DNA of 64,000 nucleotides from Atrichornis clamosus (Eukaryota; Chordata; Aves; Passeriformes; Menuridae), in NCBI GenBank assembly GCA_013400975.1, contig WBMZ01010150.1:17256-81255 (forward strand). Direction: 5' to 3'. How positions within the stretch are numbered: the first letter of the stretch is position 1; each line of letters begins with the position of its first letter. The notes beneath the pieces are model-generated. The model did no database searches. It had not been told where the DNA came from and worked only from the letters and a program-made list of their open reading frames with translations. Below, one piece after another: positions 44,790-56,656 of this stretch. The position numbers were made by a program, and so were the translations under genes.

Positions 44790-45383
44790 CTGTGCCCTGG
44801 GCTGAGCCCCCAGCGTGGGCAGCAGGGGAGGGGGGATTCTGCCCCTCTGCCCCCTCAGGTGAGACCCCACCTGCAGAGCTGCCCCCAGCCCTGGGCCCAG
44901 CACAGGAAGGACCTGGAGCTGCTGGAGAGAGGCGTGAGTAGGCACCAGGATGAGTAGAGGGATGGAGCAGCCTTGGTGGGAGGAAAGGCTGGGAGAGCTG
45001 GGATTGTTCAGCCTGGAGAGGAGAAGCTTTGGGGTGACCTCATTGTGACCTGACAGTGCCTGAAGGGAACCTACAAGGAAACATGGAGAGAGACTATTGA
45101 CAAGAGCCTGGAATGATAGGACAAAGCAGAATGGCTTCCCACTGCCAGAGGGCAGGGTTAGATGGGATATTGGGAAGGAATTCTTCCCTGTGAGGGTGGG
45201 GAGGCCCTGGCACAGGGTGCCCAGGGAAGCTGTGGCTGCCCCTGGATCCCTGGAAGTGCCCAGGGCCAGGTTGGATGGGGCTTGGAGCACCCTGGGATAG
45301 TGGAAGGTGTCCCTGCCTGTGGCAGGGGGTGGGACTGGATGGGCTTTAAGGTCCCTTCCAACTATTTTGGGATTCTGTGATTC
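44790..45383 (+). mobile_element. CR1 LINE fragment with ORF2 C-terminal remnant
   Basis: The plus strand encodes EGRVRWDIGKEFFPVRVG and then HRVPREAVAAPGSLEV, the end of CR1 ORF2. It finishes with the tail TTTTGGGATTCTGTGATTCC. The last ~200 bp lack internal stops, which suggests a fairly young copy, but the 5' part is missing, so it cannot move by itself. Confidence 0.93.
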
Positions 45384-46674
45384 CATGGAAATGACAGAGC
45401 CGGATTTAATTTGGTTTATGACTAGTTGTGTGGATCAAAGAAAGGTGTGCAGCCCCAAGGCTGTGTGCTGGAGCTATGAAATGATACAAAATCATCTTCT
45501 TATCACAATGTAATCAGAAATGAATCCCATATATATTTCATTTATACCAGTCTATCTGTAATTCATATAGATACATATACACTTGCAGACATTGTTTACA
45601 GTCTGTGGGATAATTTCTGATAAGGAAGGCATAAAAATGACACTTCTGATAACACTGTCTGGGACCAACTATTAAGGTGAATTGGTTTGAATTGATTTGT
45701 AAAGTAGACTAATTGGCATAGGTGTTTTCAGAATTAAATTTTGATTTCACGTAGCTTTTGCTTGTTGACCAGTGTGTTTGGTGGTTTGGTTTTTTTTTTT
45801 TTATTTTTTTTTTTGTTTTTTTATTTTTAATAATCATCTGTGATTTAGCTGGCTTGTACAAAGCCAATGAGCTTAAAAAATCTTTCTTCCAAGATCTTTA
45901 AAAGCATTTGTTCCAAGCTCAGGTGCTTTCTGGAGAAGCAGAACAATGAACCCTGAAGGATTGCTCTGTCCATGTGAGAACGTCCCTGGTTTGGAGGAAC
46001 CCCAGGGCTGTGCTCAGTTCTGCAGGGTTGAGCTTTACTTAACTTATCAGAGACTTACAGCGCCTTTTACTTTGCTTTGAAGGATGTAGATTTTAACATA
46101 GTAATATTTTCTATTTTTATTCATGAACAAGAAACTTTGTCTTTTGATTTACATTTTGTTTCCTGACCCCTCTTCCCCCCGCCTTTTTTTTTTGACAAAA
46201 ATTGTCTCCAAAATTATATTTAAGCACTGGAAAGGTGAGATTTCATTTATAAGCAGCAGTAAATGGCTTTGTGCATATCTGCCATGTGCATGCCCATCAT
46301 CAGCTTCCATGTGCTCTCCCAACCCTGGGAACACTGTGGGGTGGCAGATTTTGATGTTTCTGTTTGGAATATCAGCTGCCAAACAGGGAATGGAGTCCTC
46401 CCAAAAGCTGGCATGCTGAGTCTGCTCATGTCTTGTGCTCCAAGGATATTTTCTAGGGCTTCTGATGGGAAGTTTATTGCAGAGCATGAAGTGCTGGGTG
46501 GTGCAAAGGCTTTTCTGGACCCTTCTCACACTGAAGATCTGTCTGTGGGGTTTTCTGGAACCAGCGACTTAAATAACCCCTTCCTTACACATGCTGGAGC
46601 ACCAGGTGAAGCCCTGAGCCAAGGGCATTTGAGAGAACAGGACAAAGGCCTGGCTTAGGTAAGGGAAATCAGGG
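45384..46674. other. Intergenic, no gene seen; T-rich tract
   Basis: A long T-rich stretch occurs at 45,790-45,829. Otherwise nothing recognised. Confidence 0.55.
45790..45829. repeat. T-rich low-complexity tract
   Basis: Forty bases of T with three isolated interruptions (A, G, A). Confidence 0.9.
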
Positions 46675-46752
46675 AATCACAGATTATCCTGACTTGGAAG
46701 GGGCCAGCAAGGACCATCAAAGTCCAACTTCCACCCCAACAATCCCACCCTG
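46675..46752 (-). mobile_element. CR1 3'-end fragment
   Basis: AATCACAGATTATCCTGACTTGG followed by CCAGCAAGGACCATCAAAGTC matches the start of the inverted CR1 3' end of the 39,643 type. Similarity ends after CCAACAATCCCACCCTGTTG. Confidence 0.7.
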
Positions 46753-49267
46753 TTGATGAAATGTTTAGAAAAGTTTGTGTGAACTCTGTTCTTTGGTTGC
46801 TGACTCGGGCCAGGTCTTGCAGTGAGGAATGGGCTGAGTAAAAGAGTGAGAGGTCTTTTAGCAGGTGGGGAGGTGTTTCTGCAGGTTTGAAACACACCCA
46901 CACAGCCCCAGATCCTTGGCTCTTCTGAGTTAACCTGTGAAGGCTTTTTATGGGAACCACAGATTCTTCCCAAGACCATTTTGGGTAGGGAATAGCATTG
47001 CCAAGTCCCAGAAGTGGCTCTCCAGTAGTCCTCTGGTGGGGTGGGGCCCTGAAGGAGCTGACAACAGGCTGGTGCCAGGTTTCAAAGATCCCTGGGAAGG
47101 TGACCAGGTCAGGAGGCAGCTTCCTACAACATTTATTTTAAAAAACCCAGTGTGTGTGTAAGTGGTTGTCTGAGTTTGGTTTTGCAGGGAAGAATTATAA
47201 AAAAAGAAACAAGATTTGGAGTTTTCCCCACTCTTCTATTGCTTGTTGCTTGTGTTTTTCTAACTCCTTCTCCTCCCCAACTTTATTTATGTCTTGATTT
47301 TGGAGGAAAAAAATGTTCAGGTTCTAATGGGCTCTAATTCTTTGTACTGGTTATACAAGGAAGTTATTAACCAAGAATCTGGTTAATCTGACTTGCTCCT
47401 GTTTTACTCTCCTGGCTCTTGGGATGTCACTGTTCTTGTCTGGGCCTGAATTTGTGAAACCAAGTTTATTTATCTCCCTGTGCCTTTGAAACTGTGGCTC
47501 AGGGTGGTGAGGAGCTGCCAGACTGGGAGCTGGTGCCACTCCAAAATGGGAAAATGATTTGCATCTCGAGCCTGATTAGAGAGAACAACCAATGCTCATG
47601 GAGCAGTGAGCTTTGCTGGTGATGCTTCTACCTAAGCTGAACCACCTGAATGAAGCCATTTTGTGATGGTGCTAAAATATGACATTAATAAACAGCCTGA
47701 GCTTGACATGCAGTCCTAAAAGCCCGATCGGTTTGTATTGTTGTTCTGTATGACAAGTCTAGGGATATGCCAAAATAATGTTTTCTGTCAGGAAGAAACG
47801 CAAAGGTCTGCAGTTCCTGGTGTAAGGAACAAGATAAAGTTCACAGCAGAAAACTCTGAGGCACTGAAGACTTTTTGCAGGGTGTTGAATGAGGAAGTGA
47901 TGAACTCCCCCTGTGAGTAGGGCTCCTGCTGGAGGAGAAGCATAGCCTAAATTCATTATTTCACAGAACTCAAAATACTTTTTCAAACACGACTAAAAGT
48001 TCAGACATGCTGATGCCTTGGATTTTTCATTGAAAATATTTAAGGTGATGCATTTTTAGAGAAGAAATAGTTGAAGGTATCCAATTGAGGGAGAGAGAGA
48101 TGACACAGTGAGCAGAAGAGAGACGTGACACAGTTAAAGATATTTAGGGGTTGGTTCTTTTTTGCAGGAGCACAAAATTTGCAATTCAGGTCTCTGTAAG
48201 CATATAGACCTCTTGTTCCTCTTGCAAAAGAAATTAAAATAATTTTATATGGATTCATAGTCCTAAGAAACTGGGGCATGTAAATTTTTATGTGCATACC
48301 ATTCTGTAGAGTATTTTGTAGGTCTTAGACTGTAAATTCTGTCTGATTGCTTCTGTTTAAGTTGTGCAACACCAGAACTTCCTGTTCTCTGTGTGCAGCA
48401 GGGCTTATAAGGCTGTTACCTTATACTTAGGGATAGCAAATTTGTATTTTACGCAAATTTAGCATCATTACCCAATTTATGTGTAAAAACATCTGTCTGG
48501 ACAGATCCAGTAGAGATTCTGTTTTATAGAAATTCACACACCTTCCTTTTCTCCTTCCTTCCCCTCTCAGTGTGTGTGTGAAGTGCTCCCCTGCCTTGTT
48601 TATTTTATTTCCCCGTTCTGGTGCCAGGGTGGCATCACAGCCGTTCCCTCTCTTCAAGCAGGAAGCCCAGAACACTCTCTGGGCTTCTACTCACAGAATA
48701 AGCAGCTCTACCTTAGTTTTAGTTTTGCTTTCTGCCTTTGCTGATGTGTTTTACATATAATGCAGTGCTCTGCCTGGACTTCAGGTGCTTCAGCCACTTT
48801 CAACTTCCACTTCAGCCCCTGCTGTTTTTAAAAGCCTTTCCTACCTGCTCTTTTAAAAAACATTTTCTTATGCAGTGTTTCTTTTTCCCATCTTGCCAAC
48901 AATTTCTGCCTTGTTGCCTTCATCCCTTCTGTGAATTTGACACCTTTGTAATTTAATCTCCCAGGCAATGTCTTGCTTTGCTCACGTCTGGGACATGCCA
49001 ATGACATCACACTTCTCCCTCAGCACATGTGCTTCTAATTCCCTGTGTAGTCACGGACCAGCTCCAGGAGTTGCTGTGGATCATGTTTAGGGCTCAATCC
49101 TTCCTTGTCTGCTGCAAGGAGGAGAAGCAGGAAGGTGTAATTCCTTCACCCTCCCTCTGGTACCAATGCAGGGAGATTCCCGCTGGACTGAAGGGGTTGT
49201 AGGATAAATATTTCTTTGCTAATGAGCTTCAGTGGGGAAAACAATCTACCAGCTAGGAGTGTGTAAT
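46753..49267. other. Intergenic, no gene seen
   Basis: Unique-looking, AT-rich in 47,700-48,500. No supported feature. Confidence 0.5.
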
Positions 49268-50010
49268 AATCATGGAATCACAGCATCATAGGTGCACAGG
49301 ATGATAGAATGGTTTGTGTTGGAAAGGACCTTAAACATCATCCAGTCCCACCCCTTGCCACGGGCAGGAACACCTTCCACTATCCCAGGGTGCTCCAAGC
49401 CCCATCCAGCCTGGCCTTGGGCACTTCCAGAGATCCAGGGGCACCCACAGCTTCCCTGGGCAACCTGTGCCAGGGCCTCCCCACCCGCACAGGGAAGAAT
49501 TCCTTCCCAATATCCCATCTAACCCTGCCCTCTGGCAGTGGGAAGCCATTCTGCTTTGCCCTGTCATTCCAGGCTCTTGTCAATAGTCTCTCTCCATGTT
49601 TCCTTGTAGGTTCCCTTCAGGCCCTGCAAGGCCACACTGAGGTCACCCCAAAGCTTCTCCTCTCCAGGCTGAACAATCCCAGCTCTCCCAGCCTTTCCTC
49701 CCAGCAGAGCTGCTCCATCCCTCTGCTCATCCTGGTGCCTCCTCTGGCCTCTCTCCAGCAGCTCCAGGTCCTTCCTGTGCTGGGCCCAGGGCTGGGGGCA
49801 GCTCTGCAGGTGGGGTCTCACCTGAGGGGGCAGAGGGGCAGAATCCCCCCTCCCCTGCTGCCCACCCTGGGGCTCAGCCCAGGGAATGGGGGGTTCAAGG
49901 TCAGGGCATGTCCAGCTCTCACCACCAGCACCCCCAGGTCCTTCTCCCAGGGCTGCTCCATCTGCTCATCCCCAGCCTGGATGGATCCTGGAAGCTGCTC
50001 CATGTGTAGC
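49268..50010 (-). mobile_element. CR1 LINE fragment, the longest copy (about 740 bp)
   Basis: It has the inverted tail AATCATGGAATCACAGCATC. The minus strand encodes EGRVRWDIGKEFFPVRVG and HRLPREAVGAPGSLEV (CR1 ORF2 end). It extends further 5' than its relatives (CCCAGGTCCTTCTCCCAGGG). The 5' limit is approximate. Confidence 0.9.
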
Positions 50011-50571
50011 CAGTCCAGGTTTTTAAGGATTTGTTTCCAAGAGCTGGAATCTCTGCTTTGTCAGAATGGACTGTGAGTGGGATGTAATAAAGGCTGCAGT
50101 GAGAGTTCATCCCTCTGCCATGAAAAGTAATCTCTCTTTTCTATCTGTTCTTGTGTTTTCCTGACTTTGGCAGGACACCCAGTGTGAAATAACTTTGACA
50201 GAGATGTAGTAATGAATGACACAGGTTGTTGGGTGGAGCAAGCAGGCTTTGTGGTTGCCTAAACCTTGTTTTCCTAAGAAAACAAGCCTAAAATCAAATG
50301 CCTCCCAGTATGGGAGGACATATGAAAAATATTTGCATAAGGAATATACAGTTCCCTAATTGTGGCATTTTCCATTTCTCTCGAAACCATTTAAAAGCTC
50401 CTTCCTAACTACCAGGTCTGTGGCTGTGGCATGCTGGCTGGGATTTTTGGCCAGCACTTCTGCTCTGCCTGACGAGGAGGTCAGGTTTCATTCCCACAGC
50501 ACCATTACCCATCCTTGACAGCCTCCAGAATGATCCTGACTCTGGAAGTCTCTCTTGACTTCCGAGCTTTA
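50011..50571. other. Intergenic, no gene seen
   Basis: No feature recognised. Confidence 0.5.
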
Positions 50572-51150
50572 CAGAATCCCAGAATCACAGGATGGGTCAG
50601 GCTGGGTTATCTGGTGCCACCTCCCTGCTCCAGCAGGGCCATCCCAGCGCACAGGGCACAGCAGTGTGTCCAGACAGCTCTGGAACAGCCCCAGGGAGGA
50701 GACTCCACACCTCTGGGGACGATCTGTGCAGGGCTCGGGCACGGCTCTGCCAAGAAGTTCTGCCTCCTGTGCAGGGGGAACTTCCTGGGATCCGTCCCTG
50801 CCCGTTCCTCCTGTGCCATTCCAGGCCCCCCGGAGCAGAGCCCGGGCCCTGCTCTGCCCCTCCCTGCACACAGGGACACCCAGGGGTGAGGGCCCCTCTC
50901 AGCTGGGGCTGCTCTGGAGGCTGCACAGCCCCAGCCCCCTCAGCCTTTCCTGGGCAGGGAGAGGCTCCAGGCCCTTCCTCACCTGCGCAGCCTCCGCCGG
51001 CCCCGCTCCAGGAGCTCCAGGTCCCTGCTGTGCTGAGGATCCAGAGCTGGGCACAGCCCTGCAGAGGGGCCTCCAGGGCTGGGCACAGGGGCAGGATCCC
51101 TCCCTGACCTGCTGGGAATGCTCTTGCTGGCACACCCCAGAGGCTCTGTT
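50572..51150 (-). mobile_element. CR1 LINE fragment (GC-rich subfamily), abutting the LTR
   Basis: It starts ACAGAATCCCAGAATCACAG, then GCCACCTCCCTGCTCCAGCA, GGAGGAGACTCCACACCTCT to about CACACCCCAGAGGCTCTG. It is the inverted counterpart of 36,931-37,409. Confidence 0.87.
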
Positions 51151-51153
51151 TGG

Positions 51154-51158
51154 GGGGT
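51154..51158. repeat. Left target-site duplication GGGGT
   Basis: Five bases identical to 51,740-51,744. A 5-bp duplication is usual for ERVL-type integration. Confidence 0.75.
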
Positions 51159-51739
51159 TGTAGTGGTTTGGCCTTGGCTAGGTGCCCGGTGCCCACTACG
51201 GCACTCTATCACTCCCCTTCCTTGTGGGGGAGGGGAGAGAATAAGATGGGAAACAACTCGTAGGTTGAGATAAAAGCAGTTTACTAATAGCAAAAAAGAG
51301 GGAACAAAGCGAGAGTTGGCGCGCGCAAGCAGAAAGAGCAGTTAATCTCTACTTCCCATCAGCGAGCGATGTTGGGACCCTTCCCGGGAAGCAGGGTCTC
51401 AGCACGCGTAATGGTTCCTCTGGAAGGCAGACATTTCAGAGCAACGAATGCCCCCACCTTCCTCCTCTCTCCTGGACTTTTATATCTGAGTTGACGTCAT
51501 ATGGTATGGAATATCCCTTTGGTTGATTTGGGTCAGCTGGCCTGGCTGTGTCCCCTCCCAGGATCTTGCCCACTCCCAGCCCTCCTGATGGGGGGAAGGA
51601 GTGTCAGAGGGACAACACTTCTCAGCAGTAGCCAAAACACTGGCGTGTTATCAACACCCTTCCAGCTACCAGTGCAAAGCACAGCACTGTGAGGGCTGCT
51701 AAGGGAAAGGTGAACTCTCTCTTGGTCAGACCCAATACA
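51159..51739 (-). mobile_element. Solo LTR of an ERVL-type endogenous retrovirus
   Basis: 581 bp bounded by TG at 51,159 and CA at 51,739, with GGGGT on both sides (51,154-51,158 and 51,740-51,744) as a 5-bp target-site duplication. The internal block TGACGTCATATGGTATGGAA followed by TATCCCTTTGGTTGATTTGGGTCAG is characteristic of a widespread avian ERVL-like LTR family. A TATA-like ATATAAAAG on the minus strand (51,479-51,487) sets the orientation. No gag, pol or env sequence is attached on either side, so the rest of the provirus was lost, presumably by recombination between its two LTRs. Confidence 0.85.
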
Positions 51740-51744
51740 GGGGT
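51740..51744. repeat. Right target-site duplication GGGGT
   Basis: Matches the five bases immediately left of the LTR. Confidence 0.75.
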
Positions 51745-52642
51745 GCACAGGAGCTTTAGGCAATACCCCTGCGGAGCAGAGCCCAGACACAAATCACAGT
51801 TCAGGCAATGTGACCGGCAGGATCTTCAATAACAGCTTTCTTTGGGTCACTCCAGTCTCCATGAACAAAAAATTGAGGACAATAATTCAGGGAGTGCAGG
51901 ACCTGCCTACAAAGGCCACAAAACATACTGGGTAAATATTAGAGAGCTGGTCAGTGTGTGCTTTGTGGTGACAGCACATGGATAATACATTATTGCATTA
52001 ATAGCACACATTTCTATAGTTTACAATACACATGGATGTGGCAGCCACCTCAGCTTCTCTCAGAGTTACAAGGTCTTCAGAGTCTTCAGTGAAATGCTGT
52101 CCAATTAAAGCTGATGGCAGTGTTGGATGTGTTTATTTTCCTACATAATCAGCACTCTCCCTCTCTATGTCCTGCACCAGTTGATCGTTTTCAACCTGTT
52201 AAGCTTGGGAGAATTCTCAGGTGTCAGGAGTGTAAGGATATGGTTATGAGAAGGAATATGAGGTTCTAAGACTGGATCCTTTTATTGCAGTGATAAATCT
52301 TAAGAGCTAGCAAACACTGCTATAAGAAATAAGAACATAATTGTTGTCATGCTTGTCTTTTTTGATGATGTGCAGTGTTCAGCTCAGGCAGTGACAGGTT
52401 TATCTCTGGAGTGGAAAGCAAATGCCATGATGCATTTAGAGCTTAATACAAATAAGCAGAATTTTTTTGTGCTTCGGTGAGAAGTGTAATTGCTGGCAGA
52501 TGTGAGGTTTAGGCCAGCACTCCCAAATTGCTTCACATTTACAGAGTTCTCCCAAACCAGGCTGCAGCACCAGCCTCTGGTTCAGTGATGGGAGAGCCGA
52601 GGGCTGGACCACGGCAGTACAAATGGGCAGTGAAGGCTGCTT
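51745..52642. other. Intergenic, no gene seen
   Basis: No retroviral internal sequence and no exon recognised. Confidence 0.5.
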
Positions 52643-53278
52643 AGAATCATGGAATGTCCTGAGAATGTCCCACAAGAATCATTGATCCAGCTCCTGGCCC
52701 TACCCAGACAGCCAAACAAAACCCCCCAATCCCTGGGAGCGCTGTCCAAAAGCTCCTGGAGCTCTGACAGCCTTGGGGCCGTGCCCATTCCCTGGGAAGC
52801 CTGGTCAGTGCCCAGCAGCCTCTGGGGGAAGAAGTACCTTTTCCTGCGCTCCAGCCCGAGCCTCCCTGGCCCAGCTCCAGCCGTTCCCTGGTGCTGACCC
52901 TGGCCCCAGGGAGCAGAGCTCGGACCTGCCCCTGCGCTGCCCCTCGGGAGGAGCTGCAGCCCCCGGGGCGCTCTCCCCTCAGCCTGCTCTGCTCCAGCTG
53001 AACCCACCCAGGGCCCTCAGCCGCTCCTCGGGTGGCCCCGCCAGACCCTTCCCATCCCCGTGTGCCCCTTTGGACACTCTGGAACAGCTTCAGATCTCCC
53101 TGACATCGTGGCACCCAGAACTGCCCCAGCACTGGAGGTGAGGCCGCCCCAGTGCAGAGCAGGGTGGGACATTCCCCTCCTTGATCCCCCCAGGACAGGG
53201 ATGTCCCTCCTGGCTCCAGGGCACTGCTGACTCAGATCCAGTTGGCCATCGACCAGGACCCCCAGGTCCCTTCCTGCT
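52643..53278 (-). mobile_element. CR1 LINE fragment, about 635 bp
   Basis: It begins AGAATCATGGAATGTCCTGA and continues through GCTCCTGGAGCTCTGACAGC and GAAGTACCTTTTCCTGCGCT to CCAGTTGGCCATCGACCAGG. It is a direct relative of 39,643-40,229, reaching slightly further toward the 5' end. Confidence 0.92.
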
Positions 53279-55773
53279 TATTTTATTATTATTTTTCCTT
53301 CTCATAAAAGCCCTCGCTGCAATATCCCCAATATCTCACGATGTTGGCAGGCAGCCTTGGTGTCCCCTATGGAAAAATGCAGCTTTGACACTTTTTTCTA
53401 TGACTTGATCATCCAGATGTGAGTCCACTTTACTCTTTATGCCCTCCTGGTGTATTTTTGGTAGTTCAGGATCACAGTAAAGTTTGCAGCCTGTCATTCT
53501 GTTGTGCTGCAAAGCCTTTCCTGTTCTGTGATATTGAATCCTATGTTGAATTGTGACTATAAGAAAATCCTGGTTTTTTCACTACACCACTGCACACTAA
53601 GAGGTCTGATTTAAGATGGTGTTTCCCCACCATGTGCTAGAGAAGTCTGAAGAAATCTGTGTATTTTTATACACCAGATATTGAGGATAATACTGTAAAA
53701 ATCCTTCATTTCAGTTGAATACTGTCAGATCCCTCTGAACATTTTGACAAAATTGGGTGCTTTAGTTCTGGTGTGTCTACAACTGTTCAAACATCTTTTC
53801 CTCACCCTTCCTTCCTCCTGAGCATTCCAGCTGTTGATGTGAGCAGGACTGGGGGTACAAATACTGAAAAGGAGGACTAGGTCTATTGGAGTAAGACAGC
53901 TTAACCATCCTCTGAACTGTCCACAGTGCTGCAGAGAATCCCTGGACAAAAAAAAAATCTCCAAGTCTTTAATACTCAAGCCCCCAGTTTGAACCTGAGC
54001 TTGCAGGGAGCACAGACAACACAGAGGCAAAACTGCAGCACAAGCCTAGGTTGGAGGGTGGAGGCATTTTCAGCAGGCTGGGTTTGTGTGAAATCAATAT
54101 GTCATTACTGCTACTTCATTTCTGAGCCAGTTGGTGAAAGTGCTCTGGAACAGGAGGATTTCACAGGTGAAATGGTGTTCTCTGACCAGGCTGTGGAAGC
54201 TCTCTGGCTTCCTCAGATGTAGTGATCTCAAAGCTGGGTTGAGTCTCATTCCTTTAGAAACCTTCCCCGGAATACAGGGAGAGAGAAATTACCATTGTTT
54301 GAATTTTCAGAGCAATGCTTTGAGCATAAAAATACGCTGGTTCTGCAGCAAAAACAGGATTAGCACAGATTTTAGGAGGGAGGGTAATGCATATATCCAT
54401 CAATCAAGGAAAAATCCATATGTGTCTATTTTATATATGAAAACTCAAGCTGGAAGAGTAGTTAGAATGTGCCTAATATGTTGGTGTTAGAAATTGAATA
54501 CTCTGAGTTTAGGGGCACCTTGGCTCTTGCCAGAGTATAACCCTGGCTCTGCCAGCCCAGCTTTCCTGGGAGGAATTGCAGTTCTGTCATGTCAGCCCAT
54601 GGTGATGCAAATAACCCGAAGAAATGCAGATGTATTCAGTAATTTTTCATATCAAATGGGGGATTTTCTTTCCTCTGAAGCACAGCACACCTTCCTTCAG
54701 CTCCTGAAGCTGAGCCCGCACTGTCAGCCACAACAGTGAAGCAATTTTTATGTCTGCAGGAGGTGCTCCTGGTCACAGTGGCTGGCTCTGGTTTGGGCAG
54801 ACACAACGTGGAATTTGCTGCTGTAAATTCAGTTCTTCCACATGTGTGGAAATAAGGAGGATGCTGCACACACAGCTTAACCTCAGCATCAGTTCTGAAC
54901 AAAGTAACTGTGGTGTTTATCTGCTGAGGGCACCCTTAGCTCTTCTACAATTGGTGTTAGCAGCTTCATGACATCCCCTCTGTTGGTGCTGCAGGATTGA
55001 TGGAGGAAATTTTGTGCAGAAACTCAACCAAGAAGACATTGTGAGCTCTCAGGGATGTTCTCTGCAATGCAGCCTCACTGGCAAGGTCACCGTAGAACAA
55101 GCCTCCCTGATTTATAAGTCACAAATATGAAGTCTTTAGGAAAGTTGGAGAAGTGCTTTGCAAGAACCTGTATTTTTCCTGCCATGGCTGCCTTGCCTCA
55201 CAGGATTCGTTTATGTCACTGTGCTATACTGAGGGGAATAAAGAAGTCACTGTGAGTTCAGCTGAGTAGAACATTTGATGTAATTTTAGGGGGGGTTGAT
55301 TAAAAAAAGGCAAATTGAAGAAGCACCAAATAAAGGATGAATGCTTAATTAAAATGAATGGGGGTGTAAATTTTGCTGAAAAGGATGCATTTAATCAACT
55401 GAGAGCACAGAGAGCTGGGATTTATTTCTATTGCAGTAGTGCCTTGAAATCCCCCTGGGATGTGCTGCCATTGAACAGGTGGCACAGGATGAAACAGTGC
55501 CTGCCTGGAAGAGCATTGTGCCTGACTGAAAGGAGCAGGAGAATGGGGTGATGGTCTTTACACTTGGAAAAAAGGGAGCTGAGGCCTGGAAGAGGTAAAT
55601 GAATAAACCAAATTTGAACAGAAAATCTGTGATCACTGAGAGAACTGGAAGCAGATCCCCTGCATCTCAGGAAGCCTCAATGAGCTTTGGCCAAAAGCTC
55701 ATCCTGCCACTTGAGAAATGCATTTTGATTGCTTGTAGAACAAAACATAACTCGCAATTTATATATGATATAC
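53279..55773. other. Intergenic, no gene seen
   Basis: Unique-looking sequence; no supported feature. Confidence 0.5.
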
Positions 55774-55905
55774 TTTCATGTTTTTTGGAAGTTAATAAAT
55801 GAGACTTCTTCCCTGTGAGGCCCTGGCACAGGGAAGAAGTTTCATGTTTTTTGGAAGTTAAGAAATGAGACTTCTTCCTTGTGTGGCACTGGCACAGGTT
55901 GCCTG
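55774..55905. repeat. 66-bp tandem duplication spanning a CR1 breakpoint
   Basis: TTTCATGTTTTTTGGAAGTTA occurs at 55,774 and 55,840, and each copy continues to GAGACTTCTTCC and a CTGGCACAGG block. The second copy runs on into the CR1 fragment. The first stops after about 30 bp of CR1 and returns to GAAGAAGT. Confidence 0.92.
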
Positions 55906-56067
55906 GAGAAGCTGTGGCTGCCCCAGCCCTGGAAGTGTCCAAGGCCAGGTTGAACGGGGCTTGGATCACCCTGGGATAGTGGGAGGTGTCCCTGCCCATG
56001 ATAGATAATAGAGCAAGATGAGCTTTAAGGTCCCTTCTGACCTAAACCATTCTGTGATTCTGTGATT
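55871..56067 (+). mobile_element. CR1 LINE 3'-end fragment, about 200 bp
   Basis: It runs CTTCTTCCTTGTGTGGCACT, GGAAGTGTCCAAGGCCAGGT, TTTAAGGTCCCTTCTGACCT to the tail ATTCTGTGATTCTGTGATT, which shows the tandem octamer-like CR1 terminus. Confidence 0.92.
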
Positions 56068-56656
56068 TTAACATTGAGTGCAGAAATTAATCCCACACTC
56101 TTGCCAACCTTCCTTCAGACCCCTCCCAAATTCAGTTTTTGAGTTCCTGACCACCACTCCTTGAATGGGTGGTCAGCAGAACTGGGGTGAGACACAGACC
56201 ACCACCTTCTTCAGGCTGTTATGGAAGCAGCCCCTATTGAGTTTCCACTTGGAGGTTGTTTTACAGACACAAAGAAATCTGTGAAACTCCAAATCCCTGG
56301 TTGTGGTGAGGAGTTCAGCAGCACACAGGAGCTGGTTATGTTGTACATAATAATGCTGCTTTTCCCTCCCTGCCAAGCCAACCCCAAAACAAACAGAAAG
56401 GACTGTCAGGTCTGGTGCTGTTCTTTCTAATCCTGGGTGTGACCTTAAGAAGTCTTTACTACTGTTATGTGCTAATTTATAACCACACAAATGTCAAAGA
56501 TTTTGATTTATCACCTGGTAGAGACTTAATGGAGTGTGGCAAGATAATTTTGAAGTTTGTGGATTCCATCAAGCAGAGGACAAAATGTCCAATACGTGCT
56601 ACAGGAGCCCGTGGAGGAAGCTGGGACAGTGAGAATTCAGGGCTCTGCAATGATCA
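56068..56656. other. Intergenic, no gene seen
   Basis: No feature recognised. Confidence 0.5.

Noticed and set aside
44676..45386. 236-codon minus-strand open frame
   Set aside because: It is antisense to a CR1 fragment; near-identical frames occur antisense to the other CR1 copies, so it is a repeat artefact.
49309..50076. 255-codon plus-strand open frame
   Set aside because: It is the same antisense-CR1 frame as at 44.7-45.4 kb, including the shared GLGAALQVGSHLRGQ segment.
51745..52640. Retroviral internal sequence beside the LTR
   Set aside because: No frame resembles gag, pol or env, and the LTR has matching target duplications on both sides, which marks it as solo.
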